Positions 38,901 to 50,746 of a stretch of 64,000 nt of DNA are shown piece after piece. This DNA comes from Ancylostoma caninum. Taxonomy: Eukaryota > Nematoda > Chromadorea > Rhabditida > Ancylostomatidae. The stretch spans positions 4,006,001-4,070,000 of the forward strand of contig JBAJFG010000047.1 of NCBI GenBank assembly GCA_037903475.1, given 5' to 3'. The translations under genes and the position numbers were made by a program. Position 1 is the first letter of the stretch. The number at the start of each line of letters is the position of its first letter. The notes beneath the pieces were generated by a model. The model searched no databases. It saw only the letters and a program-made list of their open reading frames with translations, and was not told the DNA's origin.

Positions 38901-41000
38901 CATCAAGGTATTTCGTGAGCTCTACAGCAACTCCACGACCAGGATTTCTCCATTCTACAACGACATCACCATCGACGTCAAGAGAGGGTTTCGGCAAGGC
39001 GAGACCGTTTCGCCAAAACTATTCAGCTCCACTCTCGAAGATATCATGCGGAAACTGGAATGGGGTAGCATGGGAGTGCAAGTTGATGGTCGGCGACTTA
39101 GCCATCTTCGCTTCGCTAACGACATCGTCCTCATAACATCAATCATCAGCAAAGCGGAACAGATGCTGGCCGAGTTCGACGACGAGTGTGGAAAGATTGG
39201 TCTCGAACTGAATCTGACGAAGACAATGTTAATGAATTAGGGATGGGTCCCGGATACCCTACTCTCGCTCAACGGAACGACCATATCCGAATGCTCCAGC
39301 TGCGTATACCTAGTTCGGGAAGTCAACATAACGAACGACGTCGCTCCAGAGCTGATCGGGAGGAAACGAGCGGCCTGGGGAGCTCACAAGAGCATCGTCG
39401 AACGCTCCATCGAGAGGGTGATGCTAGGAATAACCCGCCTCACGCAAGTGAGGGCTGGAATACGGAGCTCCATTGTTCGTCAACAATCGAAGATCAGGGA
39501 CGCTGCCGCTTACGCCAAGTTGAGTAAGATTAGGTGGGCCGGACACGTGATGCGTTTTAACGACAACCGTTGGACAAGAGCCGTCAGCGACTGGACTCCA
39601 TAGGACGTTAAGCGCACGACAGGAAGACCACCGACCCGATGGTCAGACTTCTTCACGAAGTCCTTCAAGGATAGATATGATGCTCTCCGTGTCCCTCGAA
39701 CGGGCAGAATCCACTGGACAATTCTGGCTCGCGAGAGAGCCAAATGGAAGCATTGCTGGCGCTCGCTCGGTATACCCGAAGATCAACGGGAATCAAGGTG
39801 ATCAAGGTGATCAATTAAAACTTAGAGGGCGAACTACCAAAATTATGAATTTTTCTTCTGCGTGGTACTACCCAAAATCTGGGGAAACAGCGGAAAGGTA
39901 GCAACAAATTTTAAACAACAGATGTAGGAAATATTTGCTCCACCAAACGACCGTATCCATGCCTTAAATGAGCCTCTAATTTTGGCATCTGAACTGACAT
40001 CGAGGGTGCCAATCGATCAATCAACAGCTCCAACTCCACGCCTGGAGCGGAAAGCACTACATATGACCGCCATATAATCCAAGCTTCGCGGTATCAGACT
40101 GGTGTGACATCCCACTCCATAGTGGAGAAAGAGCAGAAAAAGTGTGAAGAAGTTGCGATTTAGAATTACAGCGCAACAAGTTCTCTCAAAAAGTCACTTA
40201 TCTCATGTTTGGAACATTATGAAGGGTCACTTATCCCAATATTAAATAGATACATTTTGAGTTTAGACGTCGTCCTGTCATGTCTTGAATTAATTTTGTT
40301 CCACATTATAAGGTCACCACAAGTTTGCAATATTTATAAGTTGTTGCTGTTCTCTTCCATTCTGTTTTCCATTTTCTGTTCGAAATGACTACTGAACACT
40401 AAAAGGAGGGAAGCAATCTCAGTTATAACATAATCTTTTGTTTTATTCAGGCTTGGGGGACATTTCTTTGGCGGCAATTGGAGTGCATGGATTGATATCA
40501 TCTATATCCATAATATTCTGCAATGACTCCTATCGCAGTTTCACTGTTGGTCTGATCAAACACAGTAAGCATCTCATCTCATTATATAGTTGCACTTCCT
40601 CATTCCCCAATAACTCGTTTAGGTGAGAAAATGTCATAAAAATGTGTGTTTAAGACGGTTTCTTAGCAGCCAATGAAAATTTTGTTACTCAGAGAATCGG
40701 ATAGGTCGAACGCAGCAACAACTGCAAGTCTCCGCCCAATCGAAGAGGAATACAGCGGCTGCTGCTAAAGGAGGAGCTGCTGCAGTTGGGCTGCTAAGAG
40801 CAGTAAACACCGTGTTCCGGCTGCGTTTTTTGCCCGATGAACTGTGGTGCAGTTCAACCTGCGTTTTACCTGCTCCTTGCCACGTGGCGACACGCCCCCT
40901 GGGAGGTGTATATAAGCTGCTGGTTGAGCATCAAAGTTTAGTCGCGTCTCCGCTCCGGCGGAGACAAGGGGAGCCCAGCGAGACTCGTCAGGCTGGCTGA
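35945..41000 (+). CDS. chemoreceptor R5, Srh/Sri-type 7TM GPCR with unusual C-terminal tail
   Basis: Exons: 35945-36350, 36485-36594, 36682-36906, 37057-37138, 40451-40564, 40693-41000. The first five match the array lengths exactly and are open. Signatures: MIECREIDLRPQ (Cys4), SFKWYLLLYQIISSLFDF, PVIFFPLPMGYTGSW, ISPDQMEAKQW, KYSCAHAAMD with RLHIYT, LSQRTRQMQGRF, and TM7 with VHGLISS and NDSYRSF. The tail exon aligns with the paralogues at first (RTQQQLQVSAQSK) but then stays open about 75 codons further, to TGA at 40998. That gives about 414 residues against 334-337 in R1, R2 and R4. The extra part is GC-rich and looks like inserted repeat sequence. An acceptor two bases downstream would instead give a 24-residue tail. 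Exon 2 uses a weak donor (gtgtgc). Intron 4 carries an RTE element. Confidence 0.82.
37750..39815 (+). mobile_element. RTE-type non-LTR retrotransposon, decayed
   Basis: Located in intron 4 of R5, same strand. It contains a 5' leader (about 37790-38100), an endonuclease N-terminus (MMTICTFNASTL, 38136 onward), reverse transcriptase blocks and a typical 3' end (GRPPTRWSDFF, then HWTILARERAKW). The last bases are repeats of atcaaggtg, as in RTE elements that end in short tandem repeats. Frameshifts, stops and a deletion between endonuclease and RT show it is dead. Confidence 0.9.
38555..39777 (+). pseudogene. RTE reverse transcriptase remnant
   Basis: Frame 1 (38555-38810) carries NYRPICLLSVVYKLFTRVI and EKEQAGFRKGFSTIDHI. 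Frame 2 (38797-39240) carries LTFIDLKKAFDSVE, GFRQGETVSPKLFS and the catalytic box as FANDIVLI. The usual FADD is therefore FAND, with one catalytic Asp lost. Further frame changes follow to the C-terminal region at about 39530-39777. The enzyme would be inactive even if read through. Confidence 0.88.
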
Positions 41001-41290
41001 GGCCCGGGTAAAACCGTGGCCCAGTGCAATGATTATTTTTGGACGAGCTTGGGTAAGCATCCACTTACCCAAGTGTGCAGTACGAACACAGCCCTGTGCC
41101 CAGATTGAGCTGCGATCCTAGGGACATGCAAACCAGTTCATCGCCCCCGAAACACAGCCTTCTAGGGGCGAATGCAGCTCGTGGGGCGACGAAATAAGCT
41201 TTCACCTCGCGGTGTAACTGCTGTTGAAACGTGTTCGGGCTGCGTTTGTCGTCCCGGAATCTCTGAGTAGAGAACCAGTAGAGAACCAGA
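40800..41290. repeat. GC-rich repeat-like block at the R5 3' end
   Basis: The motif cgtgttc(c/g)ggctgcgttt occurs at about 40811 and again at about 41231, bounding a GC-rich stretch unlike its surroundings. It contains a TATA-like gtatataagctgc (40908) and a hairpin cttgggtaag/cttacccaag near 41050. It may be an LTR or other element piece inserted into the R5 tail exon. Confidence 0.45.
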
Positions 41291-41384
41291 AGTGGTGATG
41301 ATCGATTTTAAATTTTTGAGTCAAGCAACTAAATACAAGCCTACTCGATTACTTACGTCTAACGTGCAACAAGAAGCTCCTTTG

Positions 41385-41465
41385 ATTGTATATATAGAAG
41401 TGGAAGTGAAGGTGAAAGTAGAAGTGAAAGTGTGCGTGTGTCTGTGGATGTATGTGTGTGTAGTT
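41385..41465. repeat. simple repeat, gaagtg then gtgt-rich
   Basis: Purine-rich units of the type gaagtgaaggtgaaagta pass into tgtgtgt sequence. This is low complexity and not coding. Confidence 0.8.
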
Positions 41466-42385
41466 ACATTTTGCCTGTATGGTGAAATAGGAGACTGCTC
41501 CAAGACGTAATGATAGGTGGCAAATGTAAATTCGAGAACTAGATGAAGGTACATAAGACAGCATTTCAAGCCGACGCCGTTCTACAGCCTTATTACAATC
41601 TTAGCGCTTTTATCCATTCAATATCCCTCGAACATGTAGTGCTCAAATTTAGGATGGAAGAGGATGACGAATGTATCGACAACTAGTTCGAGCGAGCCCA
41701 ACCACCTTCATGTGGCCGCGCAACGACCATTATGCTGACGCTGCACATAGTGTAGGTCTCTCAAATGGGGACATTGTTATTACAGTTCTTTGACAAAGTT
41801 CACTTCATGAATATGTGAATAAAGCATTTGTCGAGATACAAACGAAATTATTGTAACGTTGCACATTTCAGAAAAAGAGTATTAGCAGTGAGAAGCAAAT
41901 ATGAGTCCTAAAAGAGTTGTTGATCTGCCTGTTGGCCATTGTGTCTCAGCACCTGGAAAATTCCAGAGAAAAAACAAAAAAAAATAGGTTCTGTCTTAAA
42001 GGCAAGTAGTATTCAATTCTAATATCTAAAATGAATAGATAGCGGTTTTGACTTGGTTAGAGAGTTTGCTCACAAAACGTGTAAGAACACGGCAGCGTGG
42101 GTTCACATAGACGCTCATACTTGGGTAATTAAATCTTTATTCTTATAACCCAAATGATGACTGACGGTGTAGCGATATAGCGAGGAATGGAGCGACTAAT
42201 AAAATGGGAGGGGGGTTGAATGAGAGCTGATTAAGCTTAGTGAATACTCAACTTCATTGGTTGAATGATAACTCACTGGGTTAAGCAATAACGGTATTGA
42301 TGAGGTAAGTGATACCAAAGTCGATTAAGGCCAGTTTGAACTTTTAAGGTGCACACTCTCATTTTCGAAGGATTTCCCATGGGGA
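41466..42385. other. intergenic R5-R6, first part
   Basis: No supported exon or named repeat. Confidence 0.35.
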
Positions 42386-42803
42386 CCGTGGCACGTACAC
42401 TTGCTTGGATTGTATCAAAATCCAGTGTGTGTTCTTATGGTTCTCTAACACAAGTTACTGTAAACTTTATTAGAAACATTTAAAGTAGCTTCTATCGATA
42501 TGACAAAAGAGAGGAATGATGTAGAGAGGATCGATTTAATTATTTTCCAGTTCTTTTCAATATTATTTCATCTCTTTTCGTTTTCAATTCTGTTCTCTTC
42601 AACAGAACCAATCGGACGTCTGTGTCCGTCAAACTGATCCTATAAGCCCAGAAGGCGAAAGCCCCTTGAAGAGGCTCTTCCCCTCTTTATGCCGCCAGCA
42701 CGGGGCGAAGAAATCAACATAATGACTAGTAAATTGACAATGATATGCGTTGACATCTGGTTGGATGGACTTCATCATGAATCGCAAGATTCATGACACT
42801 CCT
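42386..42803. repeat. long direct repeat, left copy
   Basis: About 420 bp matching 46795-47213 in the same orientation at roughly 85-90 percent by eye. Shared blocks include tggttctctaacacaa, acatttaaagtagcttct, cccagaaggcgaaag and catgaatcgcaagattcatg. The two copies bracket the envelope-bearing segment and may be diverged LTRs. Clean TG/CA ends were not found, so the LTR status is inference. Confidence 0.75.
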
Positions 42804-43021
42804 CTCGGCGAGCTGAAGGAGGGACAAGACCAAGGAGTGCTGTCCTCTGACTGAGCAATGTTTTTTATTGTTAATTCTTTCATGGGAGTTTACGGAGTTT
42901 CATCGACATTCTCTCCATTTACAAAAGTGTGGATTGCAGTTGGTAAGAAGCGGGCAGCAAGAACGAGTGAGAATACAAAAAGAGAAAACATACTACACAC
43001 GAAATGGATAAAAAATACATC

Positions 43022-44100
43022 CTAACACAACAAAAAAATGGTGGTAAGTATCATTTTGGCGATAAGACGACGTAGTTGTTGTGGAGGTGTCCTTGCTGGT
43101 CTTCGCTGACGGTCCTTCTCGTGGAGTTTGATAGGGTCGTTTTTTTTTTCAAGTTTACGACGTTTTTTGGCATTTATTGTAGATTTTTCTTTTCTTTTTA
43201 TATCTTGAACTTGAACAGATTCATCATTTTCCCGATCTTTTTCAAACAACTTTTTAGCAGACTCGAAAGTTTCGAAAGTATGCCTTTCTGCAATAAGAAG
43301 GGATTTTTTTACACCTCTAAAAAGAGTTTTTTGTGTTGAAGAACAATTAATCATAACAACAGGTTTTATTATTACATCAAAAGAAAGACAAATCAGACAC
43401 AATCAGACAAGACATCAATTGCAAATTACAGAAATTACAGAGTCACCTCAATTGATTGCAATTACATCTCAAAGTAGGAAGGGCAGGATGCAGAATCATG
43501 TATTGCACTTTCATTTACACGACCTCTTTGCTCGTGACGGTCCGGGCTCGGGCGGCTGGTGTGAGCGCGGGTTGTGGGATTGGCGGACGTGCCGGCGGTG
43601 GTGGCGAGCGTTGTGGCGCGGCGGAGATGGGTTCGGTTGGGAGCAGTTCGTTGAGGTGCAGGAGCATCGTTGCCTGGTGTTGTTCTAGCCGGCCCATACG
43701 CTCCCGTAATTCACTCATGAACGTCCATAAAATCACAGATTCAGATTGTGTTATAGTAAATTTATAGCTCATACGTACCTTTATCTTTTTCTTTGTGTCA
43801 TTGTGAGGTGAGACTGATGCCGTTTTTTGATTTTTAAATGCAAAGGTTCGAAAAAAGGATTTCCAAATTATTCTAGAAGTGTTCTTGATTTTTCGTTTCA
43901 ACTATTAGTGCATTTCAAAGAAATGATTCGTACTTACATTATTTTGACGCGCCATAAGCGCAATTGCTTGCTCCATCCTGGAGTGTTCATCATGCAGTTC
44001 CGCGAACGGCGGATTGTCCTCGCCATTGGCCACCTCTATTTGATTTCCGACTTCGGCAACGTCTGGGGCGGGATTTTGATCCTGCTTGGCCATATTCTGT
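43022..44100 (-). pseudogene. gag-like or unknown coding remnant, minus strand
   Basis: Three open stretches lie in order on the minus strand. The first (44093-43941) begins MAKQDQNPAPDVAEV and ends at a good donor, aat|gtaagt. The second (43901-43515) includes a heptad-like MSELRERMGRLEQHQATML and a Pro-rich part. The third (43402-43022) is Lys-rich. A related stretch at 45761-45579 has CSYCKQRGRVNE, like a damaged CCHC zinc knuckle. Together these suggest a gag-type protein of the surrounding retroelement, but no domain is certain and the exons do not join cleanly in my reading. Confidence 0.4.
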
Positions 44101-44410
44101 AATGTTTCATTTGCATTGGTGCTTTTTTTTCATTCAACACGATTAGCGGCTTTTTATTATGGCGACTAGTGCATGAGATGGGGGAAACGTAGCATTGCAT
44201 TGGCAGAAAGTGTGAAAATTTCCCAAGAGGTGTGCCAAATCCACCTGATGAGTTTCACGCCCACAAAGATCGTTTTTGTAGGCAGGAAGGCTGACATTAA
44301 ATACGGAAGCCGCGATGTTTCCTTTTTACGATCTGATTGAAATTGAGCTGCGATCTACTTGAAGCTGACGACGATGGTGCTTACCTGTGTTACACATATG
44401 GCGCAGCTGT

Positions 44411-44474
44411 AGAGCGCATACCTCTTACATATATCGGAGAATAGAGCGCATACCTCTTACATATATCGAAGAAA
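44411..44474. repeat. 32-bp tandem duplication
   Basis: The unit starting agagcgcatacctcttac is present twice, offset by 32 bases, with two mismatches. Confidence 0.9.
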
Positions 44475-44559
44475 TGTGAAAGATCTGGAAATTCAGAGTC
44501 CAGATTGAATGACGTTTCAGAACCAGTACCTGCATTTCCGATTTTAAGATATCTGAGGA

Positions 44560-45015
44560 TAGGTTGGATCCCACTAATATAGTTAAGTATTGCTTGCAGA
44601 GGAAATATTGTTGTGCTCGTGCCACAGATGGCCTTGCAGCGTTCATTCACTTCCGCTTTATTGAAGAATAGAGTACTTCCATTACGGTTTCCTGCTAGAT
44701 ACAGCTTAATGTAAATTCTTGCGTTCCGCAAGTTACCTGTGCTGTAGCTTTCTTGATGTTAGAATAGTAAGTAATCGCCAGAGTTGCTCCTTTCACGCAA
44801 TTATAACATCCCAGCAACGGTGCTGTTGAGATTTTACATTTGAATTCCTCCACATTTTCTGTGATGAATTTCGTTCCTAGATTGAATATAATTGCTAATT
44901 CCACGGATGTTGATTTCGTTCGAGCCGTTGGGTTATTGTCGTGCCTTTCTGTTCCGACAATCCCATTATAGATGGGTAGCAGTAGAACATTTGACAATTG
45001 CATTATGCTGTGCAC
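44560..45015 (-). pseudogene. envelope-like (phlebovirus-type fusion glycoprotein) remnant of a retroelement
   Basis: Two overlapping minus-strand frames (45015-44695 and 44731 downward) show the C-terminal ectodomain pattern of the phlebovirus-like envelope protein carried by some nematode BEL/Pao retroelements. The seen signature is a GCYNCVKGA block with paired cysteines, then a Cys-Gly strand, then a VNERCKAIC-type motif. The two parts are in different frames, so the gene is broken. The N-terminal part, membrane anchor and any pol domain are not visible. It lies between the two long direct repeats. Family assignment is by pattern memory and should be tested by profile search. Confidence 0.6.
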
Positions 45016-46794
45016 TTCATTCTTGGAGCAATAACAGTTTACATAATCTTAGGTGGGTTTACAGTTACATGTATCTTTGATTGCGCAGAAATGAGAACTG
45101 TTATATTGCATGTTCTGTTTCCCGGGTCTTTCGCTGCAGGTCTAGCTAAAGGATGTCCTCATGTAAATATGCGTTGTTGCTCCGTCCGTTATGAATCGTT
45201 TCGTAAGAATGGATATCGGATTAGGATTTACTGAGGTGACCTCCAATTTCGATTTTCCAAGCGGTGCCAGAGTTCATGGAACTAGTTCCGCCTTGTATGA
45301 GGTCAATTCCTGGTTACCGTGGAATTCTTGACATCGGACTTTTACTGTTTCGATGACAATGTTTCGAACCATGACGGGCATGCAATAAATTCACATGTGG
45401 TATCGTCTTTTGGTACGTGATACACCCTGTAAAACAAACATCTAGACGATGGAAAACCACAGGAGCATCCAAGCCCACCACAAGATTCCGAGCAGTATGT
45501 GATTCCAGTAAAATTATTTGCGATTTCTAGTTCTTCAGTTTTGCTGTCAGGAGTGACTTTTGCTCATTTCAGTCCCGTTCAGGAGCCCTCTGCGGGCATC
45601 TCTTTCTGTATTGCACTTTCATTCACACGACCTCTTTGCTTACAGTAAGAGCAACTCGATCTCGACCAGCACGATGCAAGACATTTCAGATTACAGAAAT
45701 TACAGAGGCACCTTAATTGATAAAAAGCTGCAATTCTTGCAAGACTCGAGGGAACTGCCATGGCTAGCGATATTCCTCAGCTTCCTGAATTAACTCCACC
45801 AGTATGTCCAGTTGCCTGGTTAATTTCTGTTTAGCTACCTTCATGTTAAACGGGGAAGGCATCATAGTCGCACTCGTAGACCAACAACGGCGTGAAGTGA
45901 GGCGAGAGCTCTGCGGACCGTCTATAAATGCTGTAACCGGAGCATTACACTGTTACATGTTTGCTTATCTTACGTTATTTTCGTGTTCCATCAATGAAGT
46001 TTGAAGGTTGTTTTGAGAGTTTTTGTTTCCCGAGCGGATTGTTATGAGAACTATCGTCTTGAGGGTCGGAATGATGATGGCTTTCATCTCGAAGCACGGG
46101 AATTCCTCAAGATCAAAGATCTAGAGGATTTCTTTGTCATGAAATCGTTCTCTTTTTTTCCTCCTATTCCTCCAGAAAACAAACAGGCGCCGCCAAGATG
46201 CTCCGTAACTTGAGACTTAAAGTTGATGCGAGATCTCAATATCTTTGGTAGGATGTAGCAGGGAGGAGGAATCCCTGGATTTTCTTCGAGTTGTCCTTCT
46301 TTAGGTTACTTATAGGGGTAACCAGTCCCTGGTTTTCTGTGTCTTCCCTCTCAAAGGCTTACACGCATATATGCTTGTTATTTGCGCGCGCGTGGTATTT
46401 AGTAACGAGTTCCAGATAAGTGACTTTCCGAATGAAATACGACAAATAGGAGTAAAGGACAGAGAAAAGCAAGAAAAAAGGAGAAAAAAGGTATGAGATC
46501 CATGTTGCAAATGGTGGAAAAAAGGGAGAAATGGGTGTCGAGGTGATCAGGCTCGACAATAGGGTTCTATATTCCACCGTTAGCGCATATTTACCAAATT
46601 TTTATCATTTCTTCTTCCTATATTTCGTTTTGTATATAATTTGTTTCTTCTTCCTCGCTTATCTTTGCTTCTATTCTTACGGGAAAGAAATAATTCTTGA
46701 GGCTGCTTCCTCCTCAACGATGACGATTATGGGTTGTCGTTATGACAGTTCCACTGGGATCGTTTTGAGATTTTTGTTTTCCAGAGCGGCCGAT

Positions 46795-47213
46795 GCACCA
46801 TGTTTGGATTGCGTCAAGATCCAATGTGTGTTCTGGTGGTTCTCTAACACAAATTGCTGTAAAGTTTATTACAAACATTTAAAGTAGCTTCTAACGATAT
46901 CACAAAGGAGAGGAATGACGAACGTAGAGAGGATTGATTTAATTATTTTTCAGTTCTTTTCAACATTATTAAATCTATTTTCCCTTTCGACTCTGTTCTC
47001 TTTCACAGGACCAATCGTACGTTTGTGCCCGTCAAACTGAGCCTATAAACCCAGAAGGCGAAAGGCCCCTTGAGGAGGCTCTTCCCCTGGTTGTGCTGTC
47101 AGCAGGGGGCGGAGAAGTCAACATGATGACTAATAAATTGACAATGCTATGCTTTGGCATCTGGTTGGATGGACTTTATCATGAATCGCAAGATTCATGA
47201 TAACACTCTCGAT
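46795..47213. repeat. long direct repeat, right copy
   Basis: The second copy of the 42386-42803 repeat. Similarity ends abruptly at ctctcg on the right. On the left it extends weakly into sequence around gagatttttgttttccagagcgg, which itself resembles 46010-46035. Confidence 0.75.
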
Positions 47214-48562
47214 GAAAAGAAAGCGTGGCCACCGTAAGACGGTAACGCATGCGTCTGAGCTGCGTTAGCGATGCGACTGGTCATTTCTTTCATACGCACG
47301 AATCTAGTATAAATTTCCCTTTAAACACCAAGCTAATGAGTTACGTAACTAACTCGATTAAATGATTGAATGAGGACCAGATGCATAGGTATAGTAATGG
47401 AAAACAAACAACAGGCTACGTGGAAATAAGAGGAACAAAGCATCATTGGTTGGTCGAGTAATGAACTGTGCCTCAGAGGGATAAATATGCATGAACCAAA
47501 AAAGGAAACGATTCTTTTTTTATTATATGGTAGAAGGAGAGGGATGGGAGATCGAGAATGCAAAAATAAGTCATCCTTATTGCAACGCTTGAATTGAGCG
47601 GTCAAGTAAAAATGAAAGTTGTAATATACTTGCTCTGATAAATCAATCCATGTGGGGCAACGCACCCTTCATCTCAGGAGACTTAAAAACATGAGATTTG
47701 CATGAGATTGAAAGATGCAAATCCCATGATTAAGACATGCAACCTTTTAATCAATAGTTCTATACCAGCAATGGTCAAATCCATGCATACCCATGTAGAA
47801 TCCATGCGCCTCCAAAAATCGGGTGCAAATTCGAACAGAAAGCACGAAAAAGCCATGTCCACCCGTGCAAAGTTCATGCAAAACCCATGCATATCCATGG
47901 GTGTGCATGGGTTTTGCATGGATCGACCACTGCTGCTACAGAACTATTGGTTAAAAAACCGTGTTTTGCACAAGCACGCATATCTTAGTCGTCGGATATG
48001 CGTCTCTCAATCTCATGCAAAACACGGTTTTCAAGTTTCTTGAGATACGTATCGAGATAGCTATTCAAATGTCAATGGCTCCGTCGAAGATGGTGGGGAG
48101 CGATGAACGAAGGAAAAGCTGAGAAACTAAGGCAAATGGGCTTTTCTTTATGTTCTTGAGTTCACTTTGCGAAACATGGAAGTTACTGACCAACAATCGT
48201 GAAGCACAATGAATTATGAGTCGACAATGTCGAAAATACCTTTCCAATATTGGCCGCTATGATAGCAGTGTGTAGTAAACCTTTTCTTTCCACCGTCCAC
48301 TTCGAACAGGCGAGATGTTTATCGTGATAAACTTGTCAATAAGTAGTATTAACTAGTATGTAAGCACTAAGCTACTTAAGCAGACTATTTCATTCCCAAA
48401 ATCGAATGATGTTTACTCTTGTGTTTAATGAAGCCACAATATGTTGTGGGTGCGTTAATCAATGTCCATGACGTCACCCGAGCAGGTGATATGCTAACAG
48501 ATGCAAAATGAGATTGATCTTGACTGAATAACAAGAGCGGACAAAACTTTCCTTCTAGCGAG
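47214..48562. other. intergenic upstream of R6
   Basis: No supported exon. Contains hairpin-rich ATGCAAA-type sequence (next entry) and otherwise nothing recognised. Confidence 0.35.
47875..48031. repeat. nested short hairpins
   Basis: A 17-bp perfect inverted repeat (catgcaaaacccatgca at 47875, complement at 47904) is followed by a 16-bp one (aaaaccgtgttttgca at about 47956, complement at about 48016). Probably a small palindromic element. Confidence 0.75.
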
Positions 48563-50105
48563 ATGATAAAATGTGACGACTTCGACATTTATCCGAGGAC
48601 TTACCTCACATTTATGAATACTGTATCGTTTTTGGCACCACCAGTGAATCTCTTCTCAATTTTCTGCATTATCTGTAAATCCACTAGTCAAATGGGTGCC
48701 TTCAAGAGGTATCTTCTTCTTTATCAAATCATGTCCTCTACATCTAACTTCCTATACACTACCGCCACCTTACCTGTGGTATTTTTTCCATTGCCAATGG
48801 GTTACACCGGATCGTGGATCGCGGAATGGCTCAATGTGCCTGTTCATACCGCAGTTGTCACGGTGATACCATTCGGCACAATTCACATCTCATGCACTTT
48901 CTGCTTATTCGCATATAGGATTCATTTAATTCTTCCGAATAATCATTTTCTGAGGTTAGCAGATTACGGTGAGTGAATATTTTATCTACTCTATCGCATC
49001 CAATGCCACTTATGAAAAATTTCGGGACCGTTTAGCTTGTATGAGAAAAATCTAAAACTTTAATCTCTCTAGCATATTGCTTCACTTGGACAGCTTCTAT
49101 AATGCTCAATTCCTTTTTAAGGTCATGTTTATGCAAGTGTGGCTTTTTTTATCGTCTACTCAGTACCTACGATAGCTGGTTTGTTGGATAGTTCGCCTGA
49201 TCAAAATGCGGCCAGACAATGGATATTATCTGTAAGCAGTGTCTGTTTCCGCATGAATTCTTGCATTCTTTATGTAGGAAGGTGTGTTAGATGAGCTGCG
49301 AATCCCTTGAGGCAATCCTCCTTCATTGCTGTCCTAAAAAGGATGTTGGTTTTTGGACCATGCACAATTATTGATGAATATCTAGCAATGCGCCATTTTC
49401 TACTTTCCAGACGGCAGATTCTCGAGTTACAAGAGTGTTGCGTCCTTTAACACTGACTTCCGAAAAGTTCGACGCAACAAATGACACCTTGGCAGTAGCA
49501 ACCTTTATGGAGGTGAATTGAACTCCAACACTCACTCAAGACCATATTCGGGGCGCTGCTCACATGCCAGTTCATATCGTGTTGTACAGCTTAGCAGGTC
49601 ATTCACGTTCACATCAATGCTGGAACCGAAGTCGAGTTTTGAGGCGAGTTCATCGCACCAAAATGTACCGAGCGCTAAGTTATCGCGAAATAGTGTTAGA
49701 GGTGAATGGGCTCAAGGAGAAGTCACACGATTGTTGTGCTGTACGTCTATTCGCCTTTCCCACTATTTCCGTGGCATGAGAGCGTGCTCAGCGCGCACAA
49801 CTGGCAATGTTGCAGACGAGATGCGTGAGATCATCATAAAACTTTAATAAGGGTGCTTATCTAAACATTTTGGCTGTGCCTCGCGCTATCACGAATAAAA
49901 GAGGAACGCAAAGGATGACGGCTCACAACATTTTTTCGCTCACCTTTACGCACCGGGCACGGATAGCGGTGAAGAAGCGTGCGCGTACAATGCGCGTGAC
50001 CAGTGGCATTAGGAAGCCCACAATGACCCACGTGGGAGATAGCACCCCGATTCCGTTGATTTCTTTCTTGTTTCGTGCTATTCTGCCATAGATGTGCTAC
50101 GAGTT

Positions 50106-50215
50106 GTAGGTACAAGAAACTCCAAACGGACGCAGACAAGAGTCGGGACCCCGGCGCGGCTCTCTTATGCAGAGACGCAGGCGCTCTGCGTCCGTTTTGA
50201 GTTCGCTGTACCTCA
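50106..50215. repeat. imperfect palindrome in intron 2 of R6
   Basis: gtaggtacaagaaactccaa... is mirrored by ...ttttgagttcgctgtacctc, with inner match acggacgcaga/tctgcgtccgt. It looks like a small non-autonomous element. Confidence 0.65.
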
Positions 50216-50746
50216 AAATCCCAAAACCAGACAAAATCTTAGTCACTAAGATTTGGGCGAGTACTCCCGTTCAATTGCAATTTTGTTGGTTAACTGAATT
50301 GAGAGTGCAAAATAATTCCTTCGCTATGCGACCCTTTCCTATCAGGCAACAATGATGTCTAAATCTCCAAAGAAGGTAACCTTTTGCCCCAAACCATAGC
50401 TAAAAATGAATATTTCTGTGGATACCGCCTTCAGAGCGGCACGGGAACTGCTCTGAGAGCTGAAATTACATCACAGGTTAATCAGAAAACTCATCTCTGC
50501 CAAATTCAGGAGTATTCATGTGCTGCATCAGTTATGAACGTGTCTCGTCTTCATGTTTACACCCCAGGCAGCATAGTCGTTTCATGATAGCGGTCACGAT
50601 ATTAGGGATCATAACGTTGCCAGTAGCTGCTGTAATACTTTGGTCATCTTATCATCTCCTCAATCGAACCAATAACCTATCTCAGAGGACGAGAAGCATG
50701 CAGAAACGTTATTTCAGATATCTCTGTATCCAAGTAAGTCTGTAAA

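Noticed and set aside
40908..41080. snRNA or SL RNA gene suggested by a TATA-like box, a T-run and the cttgggtaag hairpin
   Set aside because: No match to the U1-U6 or SL sequences I know, and the block has repeat-like borders.
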